A stretch of DNA of 64,000 bases from CAWFZT01 sp963820415 (lineage in GTDB: Bacteria > Chloroflexota > Anaerolineae > Anaerolineales > Anaerolineaceae): contig CAWFZT010000006.1 in assembly GCA_963820415.1 (NCBI GenBank), positions 1 to 64,000 of the forward strand, in the 5' to 3' direction. Shown one piece after another: positions 1 through 8,765 of the stretch. Made by a program: the position numbers and the translations under genes. Every line of letters begins with the position of its first letter. Within the stretch, counting starts at the first letter, position 1. The notes below the pieces were generated by a model. The model was not told the origin of the DNA. It searched no databases and saw nothing but the letters and a program-made list of their open reading frames with translations.

Positions 1-30
1 TTCCCGCGTATCTTTGTGGTTTCCTTCATG

Positions 31-550
31 TTAGCGCCGGTCGAAGTAAATACTTTTCCCGGTCACCGAGAGCGGGATGCCCATGACGAAATCCCAATCG
101 ACCAGTCTTATCTGGCGCGCCGCAACCCCCGCCCGGTACATGATGCGGTTATCCACGTTGAGCAGCCCGGCCATTTTAACCGCCGAGCCGAGGGCAATCC
201 CCATATCGAGGATGCGGTAGGCGCAGGTGGGGCCGCGAAACTCGCCTTCTACCGGCGCCTGCGCAGACAGCGCGCTGCAGGTTTCATATCCGCAGGCGGC
301 GCAGTCCAGGGTGGCAGGCGCGGCACCTTAATACCGATCAAAACTACGGCTTCAGAATTGAGCACATTTTGGCCGTCCCGGTCGAAGTTGCCCTTGTGAG
401 AGCTTCGGCCGTAGGTGATCATGGCCTGGCCCAACTGCTGCACCTCCTGGCCCTGGAGCAGTTTGACCTGCACGAAATTTTCACCGCGCTTTTGGGCGCT
501 GTGATGGCAGCCATCGCCATCAACTGGGCGACTGTATCCATACCTTCCAT
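31..550 (-). CDS. DUF2148 ferredoxin-domain protein, frameshifted
   Basis: Reading the minus strand from ATG 550 to TAA 31 gives a ~170-aa protein in three frame pieces. The N-terminal piece starts with MEGMDTVAQLMAMAAIT. The middle piece carries GRSSHKGNFDRDG. The last piece carries a cysteine motif, CAACGYETC, then a further Cys in GPTCAYRILDMG, and ends KSIYFDRR. This is the pattern of the DUF2148 (COG4739) proteins with a ferredoxin-like domain, whose function is unknown. The frame changes near 500 (in a CCCAAAA stretch) and near 320. Because the protein text is well preserved on both sides, sequence error is more likely than decay. A weak GAGAGG site lies 5 bases before the start. It is the last gene of this strand before the window edge. 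Confidence 0.72.
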
Positions 551-727
551 AGGTGCCTCTCGAGCAAAGTTTTTTACCGCAGGAAATACAACCCTTCAGA
601 TTTTAGCACATCTTGAATAGGAGGCGTGCCTGGCGGGCGTCAATTGCTGCTCAAGCCCGCGTCCTCGCCGGCGCTTGGCTTGGTAGGCCGTGCCTTTCAG
701 GCAGGCATACCCGTCCAGAACAAAAAA

Positions 728-750
728 CCGAGGGCTTTTGGCGCCCTCGG
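728..750. terminator. bidirectional hairpin terminator
   Basis: An 8-bp perfect stem, CCGAGGGC / GCCCTCGG, with a 7-base loop is flanked by six A's on the left and a T-rich run on the right, so it could act in both directions. On the minus strand it lies about 40 bases after the subtilisin stop codon at 793, before the DUF2148 gene. Confidence 0.75.
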
Positions 751-792
751 TTCTTATTATTTTTCGTGACAGTATCTGCGGACTAGTATTTC

Positions 793-3101
793 TCAGCACC
801 CGTTAGCACGAATTGAGGGAGGGCGTAAGTCTACTGAGCCCATAATCCGGAAGTCATATTGAGTGGATACCACCATGGTGATTGTTCTGGTCCGCACGTG
901 CTGCCCTATCGGCCCCGCCATTTGATCACGCCGTCTTTCCAGACGAAGGCGGAGGCATTGCCTTTATCCAGCAGGTTACCGGCCCTAAATTTTACCCGAT
1001 CATCTCAGTGCCGAAATAATAGGCGCCTGAGTAATAGGGTAAAGCCGAAACGCCGGGGCGGTTGCGGATGATGAGCGATTCGAAGTACCAATCGTAGTTC
1101 AACCAGCGCGCAAATGGAAAACCATACATTGCGCCATAAGGACCGACGTCCAGGTCCCCATAAGGGGGTGTCTTCATAAACCTAATAACGGGTTCACAAT
1201 GAAACGTGTGCTGAGTGTCCGGCAGCCAGCCTACCAGGCTGGGGCATTGGCGCCGAGGGCTTCCCCGACCACGGCGAAGTTGGCCGACTTTTGCGGCACC
1301 GCCGCCCAGGCAGGTACCCAAGACCGCCGAAAGGATAAACAGTGCCATTCGTATTGTACCAGGTATCGAAGGCGTTTTGCGCCGAAGCGGTGTAGTTGGT
1401 TAAGCTGATTTTAGGCGTGTAAGTGGCCCCGGTTCCGCCCGGCGCCGGCAGGTTGATTAGATCTGCCCAACTGGTGAAACTGGCCCCGATGACTACCCCG
1501 GTATAAGGGTTTTTGACCGGTACGGCGGTAATGACCGCCGACGCTTTCAGAGAGGTTCCCTGGTAGAGAGAAACGGTGGCGCCGACCAGCGGCATATCCG
1601 TGTTGGCGTCGACCCCGCTCAGGGTGATGCCGCCGCGTTCCATGGCGGCTGACACGCTCACCAGCCTGGCGCCGCCCATCGAAGAGTCCCAGCATTTGTC
1701 AGCGGGGTAGGTATCCAAGTCCACGCGTGATCGTACAACCAGCTTTCAATCTGTGAATTAGCTAAGGAGGGTTTATAACCCCAGGCGCGGGCGGCGGCAG
1801 CCGAAACAAAGGGGGTCGCCATCGAAGTCCCGCTCAGGTAGGCATAGCGGGTGGGAATACCTGCCAAATGATTCAGAAAGAAAGGTTTATCCCAGGGAGT
1901 GGTGGAAAGGATATCCGTGCCCGGGGCGACAAAGTTGACCCAGCAGCCGTAATTTGAATAGTTAGCCTGGCAGTTCTCGTCGAGTACCAATCACCGTCCG
2001 GATCCTGGTACAGGTAACCGGCCGCGCCCACTGCCAGCACTTTACCTGAAACTCGGGATAGCTGCGTAATAGGCGGGATAGCTGGCCGTGTTTGTATATG
2101 GCGGTCGCTGGGCAGAATTCCCTGCGGCCGCTACCACGAGCTTGCCCAGTTATAGGATTTACGGCGTAATCGATTGCATTATATTCAGACGTCGAAGCAT
2201 CTCCGCCCAGGCTGAGGCTGAGGATGTTTACATCGGTGCGGTTGGCGCAGTAGTAAATCCCCTGGGCCACATCGTAGTTCGTGCCAGAGCCGTTGGCATC
2301 CAATACTTTCACAGCCACCACTTTGCCGGTTGAAACTCCGGCGATGCCCTGCTTGTTGTTTGCCACGGCCGCGATGATCCCGGCCACGTGCGTTCCGTGG
2401 CCAAAATCGTCCATCGGGTCGGCGTCGTAGTTCACGAAATCGAAGCCTTTGATTATTTTTCCGGCCAGGTCAGGGTGCAGATAATCCACGCCGGTATCGA
2501 TCACGCACACGTTCTTGCTGGCGGTCGTGTTATTCCAGACCACATCCGCCCCCACATCGCTCCATCCCCAGTTGTCCCACAGCGACGTATCATTCGGGTA
2601 AGTAGCCTTGACAGTCGATCCATTCTTGGTCTTGGCGGCTTTTAACCCGGAGATGGGATAAGCCATCTTTTCAGCCTTGCCATCTTTGGCATGCCCACTG
2701 CGGATCACGTAAGAAGATTTAGGGACTTTGGTCTGGTCGACCGGCGGGTCGACCAGCTTGACGATGTAGTTCGGCTCGGCGTATTTGATCCCTTGCCTGT
2801 TTTTCAGGCTGGCTGCCAGGGCGTTGACATCCGCCCCTTCGGGCGCCTTCAGCAAGCTCATTCCCCCCAAGCCTGATTTCAAGACCGTCGCCCCGACTGA
2901 ACTGGCCACCGTATCGGCCTGCGCCGTCAGCTCCCCAGGCGCCTGGCCGGGGTTGAATCCGACCACCAGCTCGCCGGGCACGTAGGCTTGGTCGGCTGCC
3001 GGTTGAACCGCCGGCGCCTTGGCCTGGGCCGCCGAAAATCCGGACCCAGAAAACAACAGCATGACGACCAGAAACATCGAGAACAACATGCGCTTCTTCA
3101 T
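793..3101 (-). CDS. secreted subtilisin-like serine protease (S8), multiply frameshifted
   Basis: Extracellular serine endopeptidase of the subtilase family. ATG 3101 follows AGGAGG and opens with a signal peptide (MKKRMLFSMFLVVMLLFSG). A fervidolysin-type prodomain follows (YVPGELVVGF ... GIKYAEPNYIV). The catalytic triad is visible: Asp in VIDTGVDYLHPDL, His in GHGTHVAG and Ser in SGTSMATPFVSAA. The C-terminal part has a domain with repeated aromatic residues (YGFPFARWLNYDWYFES) that I cannot name. The frame changes at about 2100, 1980, 1710, 1330, 1150-1200, 1000 and 910, and the frame closes at TGA 793, giving about 765 residues. So many breaks could mean a real pseudogene, but every active-site segment is intact. 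It probably feeds peptides to the Opp transporter downstream in the window. Confidence 0.85.
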
Positions 3102-3308
3102 ACATTCCTCCTGAAAGCCTGTGTTTGGATTGGACCGGAAAATATATACGCCTGACCAAACCACAAAGCGGTCATTTTACCCACTTTAATTCTTCTGTGA
3201 AGGTTATTCTCCCCGGCCAGCTACGTGTTATTAAAAGTCAATGTTATGCCTAAATCCTAAAAATGGCAATGATTGCGAACTCACAAATTTGAAAATTAAG
3301 GTTTTTAT

Positions 3309-3416
3309 GGCTCATTGGGATTTACGTGGAGGTCCCCGGATTTGGGGTTGTGAGCGTGCGTACGCACGCTCACAACCCCAAATCTGGGAGTTCACCACGG
3401 TTATTCCCAGAGAACC
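3309..3416. repeat. palindromic intergenic repeat, copy A
   Basis: About 108 bp between the subtilisin and alaX genes. The core 3339-3384 is a perfect 46-bp palindrome with no loop (23-bp arms, centre GCGTACGC). The outer parts are imperfectly symmetric: GGCTCATTGGGATTTACGTGG on the left against CCACGGTTATTCCCAGAG on the right. Related copies lie at 8016, 14681, 21911, 24549, 35910 and 58993. A TATAAT box at 3431-3436 follows directly. Confidence 0.85.
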
Positions 3417-3430
3417 GTTTTTATTATGGT

Positions 3431-3436
3431 TATAAT
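3431..3436 (+). promoter_or_regulatory. possible -10 box upstream of alaX-like gene
   Basis: A perfect TATAAT, 33 bases before the start codon at 3470, just outside palindromic repeat copy A. No good -35 hexamer is seen at the usual spacing. The ribosome site AAAGGAG lies between it and the ATG. Confidence 0.4.
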
Positions 3437-3469
3437 GAAGTCCTATTTTGAATTATAAAGGAGTGAGGG

Positions 3470-4192
3470 ATGACTGAACTGCTTTACCAGACCGATAGTT
3501 ATTTGCAGGAATTCGATGCGAGCGTTACCGCCGTCGATGAAAATACCCGCTCGGTGGTGCTGGAGCGCAGCGCTTTTTACCCGGGTGGAGGAGGGCAGCC
3601 CTGCGATAACGGGGGCTTGTCGCTGGCCGGACAAACCTGGGCGGTATCCCGCTTGCGTAAAGGCCCCCAGGCAGTTGAACATATCCTGGACGGCGAAGGA
3701 CACCTTCCGGCCACCGGGGCGATGCTGCATGGAAAGATAAATTGGGAGCATCGCTACCAGTTGATGCGCACCCATACCGCTTTGCACATCCTGTGCGGGG
3801 TAGTCTTCCGCGATTACGGCGCGCAGGTTACCGGTGGAGACATGGAACCCCTCAAAGGGCGCATGGATTTTGAGTTCGAGTCGCTGTCCAAAGACCTGGT
3901 GCGGGCAATCGAGGAAGCCGTCAACCGTGAGGTAGCGGCTGCGCATCCGATCAGGGTGCAAATTCTGCCGCGCCAGCAGGCATTTGAGATCCCCGACCTG
4001 ATCCGCACCAAAATCAACCTGCTGCCGCCGGATATCCAGTACGTGCGCGTGGTGGAGCTGGTTGGCCTGGACCTGCAGGCGGACGGCGGCACGCACGTGG
4101 CCAATACCCGCGAAGTGGGGCGTATCCACGTGGTGGACTACAAGAGCAAGGGCAAAATCAATAAACGCCTGTATATCGAGATGGAAGAATAA
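3470..4192 (+). CDS. AlaX-type alanyl-tRNA editing protein
   Basis: Free-standing homologue of the editing domain of alanyl-tRNA synthetase; such proteins hydrolyse Ser- or Gly-tRNA(Ala). At 240 aa it fits the medium-length AlaX class. The N-terminal glycine-rich motif FYPGGGGQPCDNGG matches the AlaRS beta-barrel region. The zinc site shows HTALH (HxxxH) near residue 103 and ADGGTHV near residue 206. The residue before GGTH is Asp, where AlaRS proper usually has Cys, so the third zinc ligand differs or is replaced. AAAGGAG lies 6 bases before the ATG. The gene stands alone, 157 bases upstream of the oxidoreductase operon. Confidence 0.85.
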   Translation: MTELLYQTDSYLQEFDASVTAVDENTRSVVLERSAFYPGGGGQPCDNGGLSLAGQTWAVSRLRKGPQAVEHILDGEGHLPATGAMLHGKINWEHRYQLMRTHTALHILCGVVFRDYGAQVTGGDMEPLKGRMDFEFESLSKDLVRAIEEAVNREVAAAHPIRVQILPRQQAFEIPDLIRTKINLLPPDIQYVRVVELVGLDLQADGGTHVANTREVGRIHVVDYKSKGKINKRLYIEMEE

Positions 4193-4349
4193 AGAAATTA
4201 GCTCTGTTTGCATAGGATAATTGTATGACAAGCCTGATGACGGTTGACACTTCCCTTTAACATTGGCGATGGGGATAATCAGGATGGCGACAGAGGACAA
4301 TTGCCACAGATATTATCAAAGAACTCTAAATATTTTATAGGAGGAATGA

Positions 4350-4592
4350 ATGCCCCTCAAGGGACGGATCGTTGTCAGTGAAGTATATTGTAAGGGGTGT
4401 GAGTTGTGCATAGCCGAATGTCCGCCGCATGTAATGGCCCTCGACCAGGATCGCATCACCCCCAAGGGTTACCATCCGGCCAGGTTGATCGCTGAGGGCT
4501 GCACCGGTTGCGGAATTTGCGCTATCGTATGCCCTGAGGCAGCTATCACTGTCTACCGTGAACCCATCCGTGCCAGACAGGCCGTCGTTTAG
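4350..4592 (+). CDS. 2-oxoacid:ferredoxin oxidoreductase delta subunit (2[4Fe-4S] ferredoxin)
   Basis: An 80-aa ferredoxin-type subunit with two cluster-binding motifs: CKGCELCIAECP near residue 14 and CTGCGICAIVCP near residue 51. It carries electrons from the TPP site of the enzyme to free ferredoxin. It is the first gene of a four-gene operon with the alpha, beta and gamma subunits (gaps 12-16 bases). A TAGGAGG site precedes the ATG. I cannot tell from sequence whether the complex prefers 2-oxoglutarate or branched-chain 2-oxoacids. Confidence 0.87.
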   Translation: MPLKGRIVVSEVYCKGCELCIAECPPHVMALDQDRITPKGYHPARLIAEGCTGCGICAIVCPEAAITVYREPIRARQAVV

Positions 4593-4604
4593 GAGGGTAG
4601 CAGG

Positions 4605-5714
4605 ATGCGAGAGCTATTGAAAGGGAACGAAGCTATTGCTGAAGCTGCCATTCGCGCCGGCTTACAGGCCTATTTTGGCTACCCGATTACCCCGCAAACC
4701 GAATTGCTGGAATGGATGTCCCGCCGCATGCCCGAGTTGGGACGCGCCTTTGTCCAGGCGGAAAGCGAGCTGGGGGCGATAAATATGGTCTACGGCGCAG
4801 CCTGCACCGGCGCCCGCGTGATGACTTCCTCTTCCAGCCCTGGCATCAGTTTAATGATGGAAGGGCTGTCATACATCGCCGGGACCGAAGTGCCCATGGT
4901 TTTGGTAGACGTGATGCGCGGCGGGCCGGGCCTGGGCAACATCGCCCCGGCGCAGTCAGATTACAACCAGATCGTGCACGGCGGCGGCCACGGGGATTAC
5001 CACGCCATCGTGCTGGCGCCGGCCAGCATTCAGGAATCGATCGACCTGACCGTCCTGGCTTTCGACCTGGCGGAAAAATATCGCACGATTGTGGCCGTTC
5101 TGACCGACGGCAGCCTGGGCCAGATGATGGAACCAGGTGAACTGCCGCCCATGCAGCCGGTGCGCGCCGCTCACCCGGATTGGGCGGCGACCGGCGCGAT
5201 GGGACGCCAACGTAACATCCTTTCTTCTATATACCTGGATCCCCCCGCTGAAGAGCGCTTTAACCTGAAGATCCTCAAGAAGTGGCAGCAGATCGAAGCC
5301 AACGAGGTGCGTTACAAAGAATATTACCTGGAGGATGCCCGCTATGCGGTAGTCGGCTTTGGTTCGGCCGGCCGCGTGGCCCTTTCAGCAGTGCGCGCCG
5401 CCCGCGCCGAGGGCATCCCGGTCGGTTTGCTGCGCCCCATCACGGTCAGCCCTTTCCCCGAAGAAGTGCTGCGAAAACTCAGCCAGCGCGTCGAAAGCCT
5501 GTTGGTGGTGGAGATGAACTCCGGGCAGATGCTGGACGACGTGCTGCGTATTTCAGGCAACCGCATCCCGGTCGAGTTCTTTGGCCGCTTGGGAGGCGTT
5601 ATGCCATTCCCGGACGAAATTCTGGACGAAATCCACCGGCTGGCGGCAGGCAATTTAGCCATCGACAGCCGCCCACGCGATCGCTGGCTTAAACTCATGC
5701 TGGAAAGAAACTGA
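4605..5714 (+). CDS. vorB: 2-oxoacid:ferredoxin oxidoreductase alpha subunit (VorB/KorA type)
   Basis: A 369-aa alpha subunit of the oxygen-sensitive enzyme that oxidatively decarboxylates 2-oxoacids to acyl-CoA and reduces ferredoxin. The N-terminal pyrimidine-binding domain shows GNEAIAEAAIRAG, then the hallmark YPITPQTELLEW, and QAESELGAINMVYGAACTG. The C-terminal domain II (residue ~245 on) contains VVGFGSAGRVALSAVRAAR and VVEMNSGQMLDDV. The order delta-alpha-beta-gamma is that of the Kor/Vor type enzymes. The VorB name rests on overall likeness; KorA (2-oxoglutarate) is the alternative. Confidence 0.85.
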   Translation: MRELLKGNEAIAEAAIRAGLQAYFGYPITPQTELLEWMSRRMPELGRAFVQAESELGAINMVYGAACTGARVMTSSSSPGISLMMEGLSYIAGTEVPMVLVDVMRGGPGLGNIAPAQSDYNQIVHGGGHGDYHAIVLAPASIQESIDLTVLAFDLAEKYRTIVAVLTDGSLGQMMEPGELPPMQPVRAAHPDWAATGAMGRQRNILSSIYLDPPAEERFNLKILKKWQQIEANEVRYKEYYLEDARYAVVGFGSAGRVALSAVRAARAEGIPVGLLRPITVSPFPEEVLRKLSQRVESLLVVEMNSGQMLDDVLRISGNRIPVEFFGRLGGVMPFPDEILDEIHRLAAGNLAIDSRPRDRWLKLMLERN

Positions 5715-5729
5715 CAGGAGACGAGCAAA

Positions 5730-6512
5730 ATGGCAATCCTGAACTCTGAAGCAGAACAGGTGGTGTACGCACGGCCAGGGGCTATGACCGATGTTTCTAC
5801 CCATTACTGCCCCGGCTGTACGCATGGGGTGGCGCACCGCCTGGTGGCAGAAGTTATCGATGAAATGAACTTGCGCGAACGCATGGTCGGGGTAGCCTCG
5901 GTTGGCTGCTCGGTGTTCGCTTACAATTATTTCGATTTCGACTGGGTCCAGGCGCCCCACGGCCGCGCCCCGGCCATGGCGACCGGTATCAAGCGTGTCT
6001 TACCTGACCGGATCGTGCTGACCTACCAGGGCGATGGCGATATGGCCTCTATCGGCATGGGCGAGATTGTGCATGCCGCTGCCCGGGGCGAAAATATCAC
6101 CGTGATCTTTATTAATAATGCCAACTACGGCATGACCGGCGGGCAAATGGCTCCTACCACCCTGCCCGGGCAGAAGACCACTTCATCTCCTAACGGCCGG
6201 GACGTTGAGCTCATGGGCTATCCCATACGCGCCGCCGAGCTGCTGGCGACGCTGGACGGCGCCAGCTACATCGCCCGGCGCAGCCTGCACGACCCCAAGA
6301 ACATCCGCCTGGCTAAAAAAGCCATCCGCATGGCCTTCGAGACGCAAGTGCGCGTGTTAGGCTTTTCGATGGTAGAGCTGCTTTCTACCTGCCCGACCAA
6401 CTGGGGGTTGACGCCGGTGCAGGCCACGCAGTGGCTGGAAGAAAAAATGACCGTTTATTATCAAATCAAAGATTTCAAAGTTCACCCGGCCCTGGCCGCG
6501 GTGCGCATCTAA
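5730..6512 (+). CDS. 2-oxoacid:ferredoxin oxidoreductase beta subunit (TPP-binding)
   Basis: A 260-aa beta subunit that holds thiamine pyrophosphate. The TPP motif is GDGDMASIGMGE followed by INNANYGMTGGQMAPTT, the classical GDG...NN pattern. Near the N-terminus are HYCPGCTHG and VGCSVF, whose cysteines fit the proximal cluster region of these enzymes. It lies 15 bases after the alpha gene, with CAGGAGA as ribosome site. It depends on TPP, which the riboswitch-controlled thiamine operon at 37-42 kb would supply. Confidence 0.88.
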   Translation: MAILNSEAEQVVYARPGAMTDVSTHYCPGCTHGVAHRLVAEVIDEMNLRERMVGVASVGCSVFAYNYFDFDWVQAPHGRAPAMATGIKRVLPDRIVLTYQGDGDMASIGMGEIVHAAARGENITVIFINNANYGMTGGQMAPTTLPGQKTTSSPNGRDVELMGYPIRAAELLATLDGASYIARRSLHDPKNIRLAKKAIRMAFETQVRVLGFSMVELLSTCPTNWGLTPVQATQWLEEKMTVYYQIKDFKVHPALAAVRI

Positions 6513-6528
6513 GCGCGGAGGATTTCAT

Positions 6529-7077
6529 ATGCAAACAGAGATCCTCATTTCCGGGTTCGGCGGACAGGGAGTGCTGTTCGCCGGTCAGGTGTTATCTTAC
6601 GCGGGCATGGATTGCGGGCGAATGGTGACCTGGATCCCCTCCTATGGCCCTGAAATGCGCGGCGGTACGGCCAACTGCACGGTGATCATCTCCGACGAAG
6701 AGATCGGCTCACCCTTGGTGCGCCATCCGTCGGCGGTCATCGTCATGAATTTGCCCTCGCTGGATAAATACGAGTCCGAAATCAAGTCAGGTGGGGTGCT
6801 GGTGGTCAACTCTTCGATGGTCAACCGCCCCGTGACGCGTCCGGATATAAAAGTCGTCGTGATCCCGGGCAACGAAATTGCCGAATTGCTGGGCGATAAG
6901 CGTATGACTAACATGGTCCTGCTGGGCGGGCTGCTGGCGAACCTGCCCGTGCTGCCGGTCGAAGCGGTGGAAAAGGCGCTCCAGGACCACCTGCCGGCGC
7001 GACATCACAAGCTGCTGCCGATGAATTTCAAGGCCCTGCGCCAGGGCGCCTCTTACCTGGCTGAAGCGGTGAAGTAG
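6529..7077 (+). CDS. 2-oxoacid:ferredoxin oxidoreductase gamma subunit
   Basis: A 182-aa gamma subunit (POR/KOR gamma family). The typical N-terminal motif ISGFGGQGVLFAGQVL is present, followed by SYGPEMRGGTANCTVI, both diagnostic of the family. Last gene of the operon; a hairpin terminator begins 30 bases after its stop. The related gamma-type subunit IorB at 21274 shares the GGQG motif. Confidence 0.88.
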   Translation: MQTEILISGFGGQGVLFAGQVLSYAGMDCGRMVTWIPSYGPEMRGGTANCTVIISDEEIGSPLVRHPSAVIVMNLPSLDKYESEIKSGGVLVVNSSMVNRPVTRPDIKVVVIPGNEIAELLGDKRMTNMVLLGGLLANLPVLPVEAVEKALQDHLPARHHKLLPMNFKALRQGASYLAEAVK

Positions 7078-7106
7078 TTCCTCATCCACGGTATTACTAT
7101 CCATGT

Positions 7107-7150
7107 CCCCTCTTTCTTTTTCAATTTTGAGAAGAAAGAGGGGATTTTTG
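7107..7150 (+). terminator. rho-independent terminator of the oxidoreductase operon
   Basis: A 12-bp perfect stem, CCCCTCTTTCTT (7107-7118) with AAGAAAGAGGGG (7132-7143), a 13-base loop and an ATTTTT tail. It overlaps the 5' end of the next open frame, which suggests that the real start of that gene is inside or after the hairpin. Confidence 0.8.
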
Positions 7151-7999
7151 CGTTTCTTGCGCTTGTTCATCCCCTCCTTGATCATGGCCTGGGTGATTCT
7201 TCTGGCAGGACTAAGCCTGGAATACGTCAACGGTCTGACCTTACCAGTTTGCGTAACGGGCGCCCTTCCCCCGCCGGGATTTGCGCCGGTCACCTTGCAT
7301 ACACCCGATGGCTTCGCCCTTAGCGGCTGGTATCACCCGCCAGCCAATGGGGCGGTGATCCTACTGCTGGCCGGCAACGGCGGCAGCCGGGATGCCATGC
7401 TGCCGGATGCGGTAATGCTGGCGCGGCATGGCTATGGTTCGCTCACCCTGGACTACCGCAGTTGCGTCCCTGGAGGGCGCTCCAGCCTGGGCTACCGCGA
7501 AGCGGACGACCTGGGGTTGATGGCTCAATACGCCGCCTCCCAGCCAGGCGTGACCCGCTTAGGGGCGGAGGGGTTTTCGGCCGGTAGCGTGGCGGTCATC
7601 CGCGGGGCGGTGCGCTTACCTGCCATCCGGGCGGTGGTGGCGGAAGGCAATTATTACAACCTGGATTATGAGATCCGCAACGCTCCCGCTGGTCCCTTAT
7701 CCCTGGAATGGCAGATCCAGAACTTGGTTGTGCTGAGTTACCGTGCATTGGTCGGCGTCTGGCCGGCGCAGGTCAGCCCGGTCAGCGACCTGCCTGCTCT
7801 CAGTCCACGCCCGGTTTTGCTGATCTTTGGCGAGCAAGAGATTGCCAACAACCGCGGCTACGACCAGTTTGCGGCTGCCCGGCAGCCCAAGCAAATGTGG
7901 GTAGTGCCTGGGGTGGGGCATGGGGGATATTTCCAGGCCTGGCCGGAGGAATATGAAACACGCATTATCCAATTTTTCAACCGCGCCTTAGAAAAATAA
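7148..7999 (+). CDS. alpha/beta hydrolase with N-terminal membrane anchor
   Basis: Probable serine hydrolase of the dienelactone-hydrolase-like group, substrate unknown. One N-terminal membrane segment (LIMAWVILLAGLSLEYV) is followed by the hydrolase fold. LLAGNGGSRDAM is the oxyanion-hole strand, EGFSAGSVAVIRG is the nucleophile elbow (GFSAG), and GVGHGGYF carries the catalytic His; an Asp/Glu is likely in LLIFGEQEI. The frame is open from ATG 7103, but that ATG lies just before the terminator stem. TTG 7148 is preceded by AAAGAGGGG at a good distance and removes the odd stem-coded residues, so I prefer it. The start remains uncertain. Confidence 0.75.
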   Translation: MRFLRLFIPSLIMAWVILLAGLSLEYVNGLTLPVCVTGALPPPGFAPVTLHTPDGFALSGWYHPPANGAVILLLAGNGGSRDAMLPDAVMLARHGYGSLTLDYRSCVPGGRSSLGYREADDLGLMAQYAASQPGVTRLGAEGFSAGSVAVIRGAVRLPAIRAVVAEGNYYNLDYEIRNAPAGPLSLEWQIQNLVVLSYRALVGVWPAQVSPVSDLPALSPRPVLLIFGEQEIANNRGYDQFAAARQPKQMWVVPGVGHGGYFQAWPEEYETRIIQFFNRALEK

Positions 8000-8015
8000 T
8001 TACACCCCAGGATCC

Positions 8016-8100
8016 GTTTACTGGATCACCAGATTTTTGGGTGTGAGCGTGTGTTTGCACGCTCACACCCAAAAATCTGGGAGTTCCCACGGCTATTCCC
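8016..8100. repeat. palindromic intergenic repeat, copy B
   Basis: Between the hydrolase and GNAT genes. Arms 8029-8051 and 8058-8080 are perfectly complementary over 23 bp (CCAGATTTTTGGGTGTGAGC...) with a 6-base loop. The right flank GGGAGTTCCCACGGCTATTCCC matches the right end of copy A. A TATAAT follows at 8127-8132. Confidence 0.85.
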
Positions 8101-8241
8101 TTTTTTTTACCGATAACCAGCAGTTGTATAATCCCCGTCCTTTGGGGACTGCCGGTCCAGTTTTGAGACAAACACAAAAAACAGGAGGATAATAGGTATT
8201 GCAGAATGTTCCGAAAAATTTGCTTGATATAAGAGTAATCT

Positions 8242-8720
8242 ATGAATTTGACTATCAGACAGCTAAACCGTTTTGACCGGGCGCCGGTTGCAGCATTATT
8301 ATCCAGGATTGACACGTTCGACGAGGATGACCGGGCGATTGCCTTGGAACTGGTTGACGGGAGTCTGGATCATCCGGACAATACAGGGTACCTGTTCTTC
8401 GTGGCAATTGCGAGAGGAGGCGAGCTGATCGGGTACGTGTGTTATGGCCCTACTCCTTAACGGATGGGACTTTTGATCTGTATTGGATCGCAGTAGACCC
8501 GGCCTGGGCGGGTCAGGGCGTAGGCACCTTGCTGCTGAGGCGAGTAGAAAGTATGCTGAAAGAGGATAACGGCAGGTTAATCGTGATCGAGACGTCCTCC
8601 AGCCAGCAGTATGCGTTGACCAGGCAGTTTTATGAGAAGAATGGGTATGTCCTGGCTGAGACGATCAAAAATTTCTACCGCCCCGGAGAAGACCGGGTTA
8701 CTTTTGTGAAATATTTATGA
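8242..8720 (+). CDS. GNAT-family N-acetyltransferase, frameshifted
   Basis: Acetyl-CoA-dependent N-acetyltransferase of unknown substrate. The first piece (MNLTIRQLNRFD ... GYVCYGPTP) is cut by a stop at 8458-8460. The protein continues in the next frame as LTDGTFDLYWIAVDPAWAG, with the acetyl-CoA loop AWAGQGVGTLLLR (Q/RxxGxG/A) and the C-terminal FYEKNGYVLAE. One base lost or gained in the CTACTCCTTAACGG stretch explains this. The joined length, ~159 aa, is normal for the family. The ATG at 8242 has no clear ribosome site; a good AGGAGG at 8183 stands before a TTG in another frame, so a second frame change near the start is possible. Confidence 0.75.
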
Positions 8721-8726
8721 GGATTT

Positions 8727-8765
8727 AACCACAGACCCTAGCGGGCTATGCTAGGGTCTGTGGTT
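8727..8765. terminator. bidirectional terminator between GNAT gene and oppF
   Basis: A perfect 16-bp stem (AACCACAGACCCTAGC and its complement) with a 7-base loop, GGGCTAT. It lies between two converging genes; the oppF stop codon falls inside the stem. A related hairpin with the same loop theme is at 33487. Confidence 0.8.

Noticed and set aside
16..620. Plus-strand open frames at the window start
   Set aside because: They are antisense to the DUF2148 gene, which has recognisable cysteine motifs and family text on the minus strand.
793..3101. True pseudogene of the subtilisin
   Set aside because: Active-site and signal regions are intact and neighbouring essential genes show the same kind of break; treated as sequence error, although the number of breaks leaves some doubt.
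3309..3416. Palindromic repeats as ordinary terminators
   Set aside because: They lack T runs, share sequence over ~100 bp, occur in both orientations and also lie between divergent genes or upstream of genes.
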